Source: Cryptococcus deneoformans JEC21 (lineage: Eukaryota > Basidiomycota > Tremellomycetes > Tremellales > Cryptococcaceae). Taken from it: DNA of 64,000 nt. Made by a program: the position numbers and the translations under genes. The first letter of the stretch is position 1, and each line of letters opens with the position of its first letter. Under the pieces are notes generated by a model, which worked only from the letters and a program-made list of their open reading frames with translations, ran no database searches and had not been told where the DNA came from. Where the stretch lies: the NCBI RefSeq assembly GCF_000091045.1, contig NC_006670.1:1803201-1867200 (forward strand), written 5' to 3'. This document shows positions 56,959 to 64,000 of the stretch, one piece after another.

Positions 56959-59118
56959 ATGGCTCTCTTATCCCACAAGGTCTTGTACGCGGCCATTTTC
57001 AGTCTCGGCTTATTAGCTATCGTCACTCGTCTGGGGATCGACGGGAACAGTAAGGCCCATTCCGACGTTACTGTGAGTTGTGGCATGTTGCACCATTGTA
57101 AATCGATGGGAGAGCGCATGGCGACTAACGGGCATGTAGCGATTACGTTTCCTGCCGTCTTCATGGAGAGCAAAGCGGACATTCTATGTCACGGCGGATG
57201 AGTACCCGGAGACTGAGTACGTTATGGGTATACCTGGTTTCAGTAAGTCACAACTGCTTTGTTGAGGTAAAAGTTCGCCGACTCATGGCCCTATCCACAG
57301 ATTATTTGCGCAATCTCTACTTCTCCAATGGCACTTTCCTCGTTCTCACAACCAACCCCTCAAGCTTCCCTGAACAAGGGGCAGGATACATCTTGTCAGG
57401 ACTCGTGGACGCTCATGGGAAGCGCCCTGCTGCAGAGGAGGACATATTTGCGATCATGTCACCGAAGGAAGCCACGGATAGAGGTTTGTTACAGCCCGCG
57501 GCTATCAGGAAGGAGGGTATTAGTGTAAGTCAAAACGATGTGAATAGAGTATAATTAAAGCTTATATAAGCAGATGTTCTTCAACGATGTGAAACTGGGC
57601 GACCGGAGCTCATTCTTGGAACATTACTTCCATTGTAAGTGTGAATGAGTATTACCAGCAATATCGCATGCTAACGATGTTATGTAGTCAGTAAGTGTCT
57701 CATTTTGTGGATTTCATGGCTATCTGGAGTGATTTTCTCATCATTTTATCCAGTTGGCGAGCTGTTCCTCGGTTGTTGGCGTCTTATGATTGCTGCCGGC
57801 GAGCGTGAGTTTCCTGCACGTCTCATGTATCGCGCGAATGCCACTGATTGGGTGCGCCTTTCGTCCCTTGTGTCCACATGCCGCTGACCATGGCTCTGCA
57901 GAGAGATCGCGCTCGAATCAATACCTGGTTCCAGCAGTCTGTATTACCTGACGCTGCCATCGAGGGGAGCTCCATCTTTGAAGACCGCACAGTGTCCCAG
58001 ATGACTTTTATCTACGACAGGATCGCTATTGCTGACGTGAGATTCTCCCTTTCCTTACCTATCCAAATTTGCTGTTTGCTGATCATGATAATCATCCCCA
58101 GCGATGGGCTGCTCACCGTGTCAGCCAGGATGTTAAAACGTGGAACAAGGCCACTGCCGACCTCCCACTCCTCAAGGTCCCTTCCACATGGATGGACCCA
58201 ATGCGAAACAGGATAAAGGCGCTCGCCATGGCTGAACAATGCGACATTCATCGAAAGCACGCCGGAGTTCCGGTTGTGGTCTATATCAACCGACAGTTGA
58301 CGAACAGGAGACTGATTGATGGGGACGCGGAGGCCCTTTTAAAACAGATGGACAAACTTAATAATGAGGGTGTGATCGAGTTCTACAACGCCGTGATGGA
58401 GGAACTGCCTCGAGTACAACAGGTGAGTGCAGTAACGACTGTCCGCTTTTTTTCCGCCTGCCAAAGCATGCTGACGAACGCGGGTAGTTCTGCCTTGCTT
58501 TGAAGGCTGATGTCATGTTTGGCGTTCACGGTAATGGCTTGAGTCATCAATTATGGATGAAACCCGGCAGTGGTGTCTTTGAGGTATGACTTTGTTTTCG
58601 CGGCTTGCAGATCATGACTGACTCTATATTTCCCCTTTTGGGTAGATAATGGGGGAAGGTTTTGCTAGAGTAAGTTTGCTGCCTTGCTGCTTAATCGCAA
58701 CTAAAAGGGGGTCAAACTGATAAAGGTTTTCAGGACTATGCAATCCTCGCAGAAATGATGGGTCATGAGTACCACGCCATTCACTACAACGAGACTTTCC
58801 CCCCTGACCGGTATGTTCCTGTTGGGCCATTGCCATCTTGTTTTCAGAAGCATGCGCTCTTTTTTACTGATCGGGTTTCTTGCCACAGGTGGAGACGTCC
58901 CGATGGGTCTTCTGTCGACCAAGGACCCGACTTCCATTCTCCCAGGATAAGGGTAAGTGATTGCAACCAGCCCCAGCACCCAAAAAAATTGTGTTTTGTA
59001 TAAATCTGACCTGGTGCTCTGACAACAGGTCGATGCCGAATGGTTTGCAGCGCTCGTCGTCGACGTGGCTCGAAAGAGGATACCCGTTAAGGAGCCTGAG
59101 TGGTCCTTGTCATTTTAA
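56959..59118 (+). CDS. GT61-family glycosyltransferase (DUF563), type II membrane protein
   Basis: This is a Golgi-type glycosyltransferase. A short cytosolic end and a signal anchor (MALLSHKVLYAAIFSLGLLA, then IVTRLGI) are followed by a stem and the catalytic domain. Segments recognised across many short exons include TFYVTADEYPETEYVMGIPG, FLVLTTNPSSFPEQGAGYIL, MFFNDVKLGDRSSFLEHYFH, VGELFLGCWRLMIAAGE, AGVPVVVYINRQLTNRRLID and the GT61 signature VMFGVHGNGLSHQLWMKPGS. GVFEIM and FARDYAILAEMMGHEYHAIH follow, and the end is EWSLSF. The His-Gly-(Asn)-Gly-Leu block and the Glu of FEIM are the conserved family positions. GT61 includes beta-1,2-xylosyltransferases and EOGT; the donor here is unknown. 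The context is the SGNH hydrolase head to head with it. Confidence 0.88.
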
Positions 59119-59773
59119 ATCATCAAACGAGTCATTTTGAAACGACAGGATATCATTGCGTCTGAACATGCTCGTGCAAGTCATGTAGAGGTGAATAGAC
59201 CAAATAAGTGTATACGAGACGTAGGCTATGGCGAGTTATTCTCGTATTCTGGATTTTGGAATGGCTCCATAGAACAATTTCCATTCGCGTATTACACCAT
59301 GCATTGTCTTAGATATCTTGCGCTACTGCGTTCCTGTCATGTCATTGGTTTGCGCGTAATATCTGGAATCTCCATAAAGCTCGCCGAAATATTCAGAAAC
59401 TTAAGGTTTTCGCTTGGCATTGAAAATTCGAATCGAGGACGTCGCTTGAATACCCTTCTGAATGTATGAATGAATTGGCCATGGTAACCTTTGGACAAGC
59501 CGCAGTCAGGAGTTCTTGGAAGTGTCGCTCACTAACTGAATGATAGCATCAGAAAGTCTAAGCGTCTAAGCCGTCAAATTAATTGTCCCGGTCAAGCTTC
59601 TTCTCAACTTGTATCAATATCTCCTGCAAGTTAAGACAAGTGCCGAAATCAAAGGGTTAGCTGATGACAGTCAATGCACGATTCTATGACCATTGAGAAT
59701 GAGATCGATGTCATGACGCCTCCATCACTACAAAGGTAACTGCCCCTCCATCCCTAATGTAAAAACGATAGGT
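59119..59773. other. Intergenic between convergent genes
   Basis: This is the 3' flank of GT61 (+) and RPL31 (-). It has mixed composition, and only short open frames are present. Nothing else is seen. Confidence 0.4.
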
Positions 59774-60706
59774 TTACTCATCGTTCTCAACAACAACGGT
59801 TTGAAGACCCTATAATGCTTCGTCAGTACCCACCCGCGAACCTTGTTGTAGCCATACAACTTACCTTGAAGCTGGTGACACCCTCAACAACGCTAGCGAC
59901 AACGTACAACTTCTCCTTGGCACCCTCGTCGTCGTTCCTCTTCCTCTCGAGCCTGACCCTGATCCTACGGGGAGGAGATCGGACACCTCGGGCCCAAACG
60001 GCCTGGTTAAGACCGGGGGAGACACGGACATCGTTAACGCCCATAGACTTTTGGGCGAACTTGACGATCTCCTTAATGGCCTTGGGGGCCTCTGCATAGG
60101 GTGTCAGTGGTGGTTTGTCAAAACGATATGTGACGCACTCTTCTTGAAGGAGAGGTCGTGCACTCGCTTGTGGAGATGGATGGTGTACTCCCTGGTGACG
60201 ACGTCGTGAAGGGCGGATCGGGGAGTTCGGGTCTGAATATAACGGTCAGTAAAGCTCGCGCGCTAATTCTTGAGACGGCAACAGGCAGAAGAGCAAGTGG
60301 CGTGATGTCGGTGCGTCGCCAAATCGGTCGAAGATATCCTGTCCTGACTTCTGACACTCCCTCGACCACCGCTCGTCTTTCTCTTCGTTGCACCCCTCTA
60401 TACCAGTATGCCAGTGCTCTCCTGCCTGCGTTTTGTCATGTCGAACTTTGGATACAGTGCTGACCTTTCGTTCCTTGGTAGCAACCTAATAAATCCAATC
60501 AGCCATAATCCCTTCATTATCCCCAGACAGCAGCAGAACGGCATCCAGCCTCCTCAAGGGTACACCACCACCACGGCAAATCTGTGCCCTTTACACAGCC
60601 CGCCCTCCTTCATTTACCGGCTCTATTACATGCTCCCTATCACCCTCGAAGTCCGTATTGCCTGCTGTATGCCATTCTGAGCTGTTGCTGTAAGTTCACT
60701 CACCAT
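59774..60706 (-). CDS. RPL31: 60S ribosomal protein L31 (eL31)
   Basis: This is a large-subunit ribosomal protein near the polypeptide exit tunnel. The main exons encode [31 protein letters not shown], then [60 protein letters not shown] and [15 protein letters not shown], ending [11 protein letters not shown], the eL31 tail. The 5' end needs two further exons: a start codon alone (ATG 60704-60706 followed by GTGAGT) and a 21-nt exon (60465-60485, VATKERK). This gives [16 protein letters not shown]. Introns 1 and 2 are long for this genome (218 and 232 nt), and intron 2 has a GTCAGC donor. The stop is TAA at 59774-59776. Codon use is typical of highly expressed genes. Confidence 0.92.
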
Positions 60707-61434
60707 CTTGACCTCTATTTTCAGATTTTGACGGATGAAGGAGATTCTATCCAAGCACTTGAAAGAAACCTCAAACTGGCAGCAGGCGCCGCGGAGAGAG
60801 GTGACGAGGATTGGCGGCGATTTGCGAGTGTGGCATAAATTAGCCCTTCGGCGATAACTATTACCCAGAAAATATTAACGCCGATGAAGGCGCACAAGGG
60901 TGAGTTCTCTCCAGAGGTTTCAGGAACGACACACCAAAACCGACCATGCAAACCAATGTCTGTCTGAAAGCTTCAATGCCTCTGTCGCTACTTGATTCTA
61001 TACTAAAGACAAGTAGTCAATCCACAAGCTCACAAGATATAGGAAAGTGAGCCAGAGGCAAGCAGACTGATTGAATGCAATGGATTGTTTAAACGTTACA
61101 TTATTTAACTGAGTGATTAAAAACGACTGAGTCTGTATATATACAACAACGGACTACCAAAAATGATGTCCTTCGCCATTTCAGATGCTAAAACGTGTCT
61201 AATCAGTCATTACCTCTTCTCTTCTCTTCTCCAGTATATCACCTAAGTCTAGATAAATAATTAGGTTTGGCTCCTCTAGATCCACTTCCCTTGTCATGAT
61301 TGTGCAATCAACTCCATGCAGACTCCGTACCAAATTGTCCTGACTCGCCGTCAATGGCATTAATGGCATTACGCGTCATGAATCCGCCATTTTTGCTGCT
61401 GATTCTATGAATCCACCAGTTCGGGCTCCCAGCT
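60707..61434. other. RPL31 promoter and 3' flank of the coiled-coil gene
   Basis: A plus-strand open segment at 60724-60838 (ILTDEGDSIQALERNLKLAA onwards) looks coding-like, but I cannot connect it to any start. The rest is AT-rich, with repeated TCTTCTCTTC at 61215-61232. No gene is assigned. Confidence 0.4.
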
Positions 61435-64000
61435 CTATTGCAGATTGCGAGGTGAAACTTGAGACTGAGCGGGTGGAACCTGTCCGCTGCTGGTTCTCGC
61501 TGGACTTTCATGGTGTAGCAGTTGACTTGTACGATCAGCTGCTTTCGTGTACTGGACAACGGTCGCCGATGGTAGTTCTGCTGGCGGGGAAACAGAAGGC
61601 GTACGGGGACGTGAAAGCGCGATAGCAGTGACATTGTCAATTTGAGGGGATTGCGGCCCATGTTCTTGCATAGACGCAGCTTGATCTTGGAGTGCACCAA
61701 TTTCGTCTACTTGAGTGTCAGGAGGATATTGGGGCGTTGGCGGCCTCGATTCTGTTCGCAACATCGGGATCGACCTTTGCTGGGAAGAGGGATCAACTGA
61801 TTGCATGTTGAGGTCGGAAGCAGGCAGAGGAGGGGTAGTGGGCTTCGGTGAATTGTGGGTCGCGCCGCTATTCAGCTCAGCAAGAACTATTTCAACGGAC
61901 GAATCGTCGCCAACAGTGAATTGACCCCGCGTCGGACTTCCCTCAGGGGTATATTGATCGTCATACTGCTCCGCTTGCAACTTCGATCCAGTGGCCATCA
62001 TCAAGTATGACGCTTTTTTCTTGCCCTCTTTTCTGACTTCCTTAAGAAGGCTAATCTCCTGCAAATGGCCAGTGTCATTTGTCTTTTTCTGTTCTGAATA
62101 GCATGAAAGGACTAACCCTCGACACAATCTTCGGTACTTCCTGTCGCATCTCCTGCTTAGCCAGCTGGATGCTCATAATTAATTTATCATCCCATGAAGC
62201 ACTGTCATTCGTAAGTTCCTTGACCCTGCTATCATAGTTCTCAATAGCGATATCGACAACTTGCTACGGAAGAATCAGCGTCTGGTTTTCGAAGCTAAAA
62301 CTCATATACCTTTATGTCTTCCTTCGTCTTATCCGCCAACTCCTCCTTTGCAGCTCCAACGTAGGCCATCACCATCTCCCTATTTACCTTTTCACCAACC
62401 TCTCGATTCTCTTCCATCTTCAACTTCATTTCCATCAGCTCCTGCTGTAAAATGGTCAATTTGGCATCTCGTGCAGATAGCTCAGTTATGAGCTGGTCCC
62501 GTTCTTCGTCCCTCCTTTTCATATTTTCTTGAAGACGACTGACAAGGTTTTCAAGTCTATTGAAACGGTCCTCGTTAACAAACCTTCTTGAAACAGACTT
62601 GCCGCTTTCGGGAGAGAGGTGAACATTGACCAGAGGCTCGTCCGCCTTGGCCCTTATCTCCTCCACCGAATTCCTAAGCCCGTTCAACTCCACCTCCTGC
62701 AAATTGGCACGCCTTTCCCATTGCTGTTTTGCTCGCTCGACCACGTCCCACAAATCATCCATTTTCCTGGTCGTTTCCTCATGCGAGGTTAACTGCCTGT
62801 GAAGTGCTCCACAGGATGCACTCACAGAAGCCAAATCGTGTACAATTCTCGTGAGAGTGACAGATATCTCGGGAGGCAACTCCTGGATTTTTTTTGTCCG
62901 ATCTACGACAGCTGCATTCAGCTGGAATGCATAATTCGTCACGCCGAGAATCAGTTGCTGGGAGTTTTGATATTCCTTCTGGAGCTCGGCAATTTGTGGC
63001 GCATGGCGATCTCTGCAGAGAGTAGAGACTTGATGCATAGCATCCTTGAGCTCAGCTATCTCAGCATTGTAACTTCCAATGCTAGTACTGAACGAGGAAC
63101 TGAATGACTCGGCAAGTGAGAAATTGTTGTTGAAGCGCAGTCGAAAATCTTCAAAAATCCCAGTCAGTTCGTGTAATTCATGGCCAAATTTTGAATGCAG
63201 GTTTTGTAGATCTTCAATTTTGGTGCCATGCTCTCTGATCTTTGTAGCGAGAGCCTCCACAGCATCATGATGAGGTGACGTTTTGTTATGAAGTGATTGT
63301 ACCTCCTGCGTAATTCGGACAAACCCTTGCACGAGCTCGGCAATCGACATTTGGGTTGCAGTGAGATTGAAGCGCAATGATGTGTAAAATCTAATTAAGT
63401 CATTGAACATGGGAACAACTCGTTCTGCCGATGGATAACGGGTAGGGCTTGCTGTAGGGGTAGAAGGTGAGACCGATGGCATATTTGATTCAGCATTGTG
63501 AGTCTTTGCTACCAACTGAGGCGGTTGTGGTATTGCTGGTGGAGGTGGATAAGGCGAAAACGCAGAAAGCACAGTAGGTGATCCTTGCACCAAGGCACGT
63601 GTTGAGGTGGTTGTTAAGACATTGGCAGAAGCAGTGGTCGGCGATGCGATGAATGAAGTAAGTGGGACAGAGGAAGGACGTCGAGGAGTGGCTGTAGATC
63701 TGGAAATGGATTCTGTGAGTGCTGGTTGAACAGAAATCGAAGGTTGACTAGGCGCGGCGAGAGTAGGGAGCTGGGTCATGGGTACAGTCTGTACGTGAGA
63801 CATTGAAACCTTCTGAGGTTGGTTTGGATTGTGAGAAACAGGTTGAGAATGAGGAAGGGTTTGAGATTGGGATTGGACCGGAGCAGAAGAAGCAGGCTGG
63901 GAAGATGTAGACGACACAGGCGCTTGGCTGGGGTTAATGGCCATTACCGATTTTGCAGACGCCATGCCAGCCGGTAACGTCGAAAAATCTTCATTACTCT
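61435..64000 (-). CDS. Large coiled-coil protein of unknown function, 5' end possibly outside window
   Basis: The first methionine seen is at 63965 (MASAKSVMAINPSQ). The frame stays open upstream to the edge (SNEDFSTLPAG), so the real start may lie outside. The N-terminal ~190 residues are Ser/Pro/Gln/Thr-rich (SQPASSAPVQSQSQTLP, FSPYPPPPAIPQPP). A long helical, coiled-coil region of about 400 residues follows (FNDLIRFYTSLRFNLTATQM, LVQGFVRITQEVQSLHNK, LENLVSRLQENMKRRDEERD, ILQQELMEMKLKMEENREVG). Two short introns near 62315 and 62115 lead to a disordered Pro/Ser-rich C terminus ending SPRNLQ. About 800 residues are visible. I recognise no family. A cytoskeletal, nuclear-pore or chromatin scaffold role cannot be told apart. 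Confidence 0.75.

Noticed and set aside
60233..60703. Box C/D or H/ACA snoRNA inside RPL31 introns
   Set aside because: I found no RTGATGA/CTGA pair with a terminal stem and no convincing ANANNA/ACA hairpin pair. Only the length is suggestive.

Overview
The window is nuclear DNA of a basidiomycete yeast, most likely Cryptococcus (neoformans/gattii complex or a close tremellomycete). The evidence is gene density of about one gene per 2.7 kb on both strands, many 45-70 nt introns with GT(A/G)NG donors and CTNAC-like branch sites, very short exons, mixed GC near 48%, and reconstructed proteins (PRP28, CLF1, CDC4, AMS1-type mannosidase) that read as Cryptococcus orthologues. I see no prokaryotic features, no intact transposon, no CRISPR array and no rRNA.

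Layout, left to right: 3' part of a kinesin-3 gene (+, cut by the left edge); a LAMMER/CLK kinase (+); ribulose-phosphate 3-epimerase (-) head to head with the DEAD-box splicing helicase PRP28 (+); a mitochondrial OM14-like membrane protein with a duplicated domain (-) head to head with a large SUMO-motif-bearing, possibly Smc5/6-associated protein (+); a hotdog thioesterase (-) head to head with ALG1 (+); HPM1 histidine methyltransferase (+); a four-helix membrane protein with a repeated C-terminal motif (-) head to head with an L-2-hydroxyglutarate dehydrogenase (+); CDC4 F-box/WD40 (+); a tRNA-Ala(UGC) with intron (-); CLF1 splicing factor (+); an F-box/LRR-like protein (-) head to head with GH38 alpha-mannosidase (+); UDP-glucose 4-epimerase (-) head to head with a single-pass surface protein (+); a secreted DUF1996 + five-WSC protein (-) separated by 1.77 kb from ADE16/17 (+); a type II SGNH hydrolase (-) separated by 1.68 kb from a GT61 glycosyltransferase (+); RPL31 (-); and a coiled-coil protein running into the right edge (-).

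These are mostly housekeeping genes without operon logic, but themes recur. Three proteins act on splicing (CLK-type kinase, PRP28, CLF1). Several act on glycans or the cell surface (ALG1, AMS1, UDP-Glc epimerase, WSC protein, SGNH hydrolase, GT61). Two concern ubiquitin ligase function directly (CDC4, F-box/LRR), and two membrane proteins carry PPxY motifs of the kind that bind Rsp5/Nedd4 ligases. Exon models for the CLK kinase, RPE1, PRP28, HPM1 and CDC4 were assembled by hand and close in frame; other genes are given as start-to-stop spans containing introns. The less ordinary signals are a 26-bp minisatellite abutting the SGNH start codon, a uORF overlapping the CDC4 start, two 51-nt stop-free introns, unusual GTTTGT donors inside conserved motifs, an isolated start-codon exon in RPL31, a 37-nt intron, and strong palindromes in divergent promoters.
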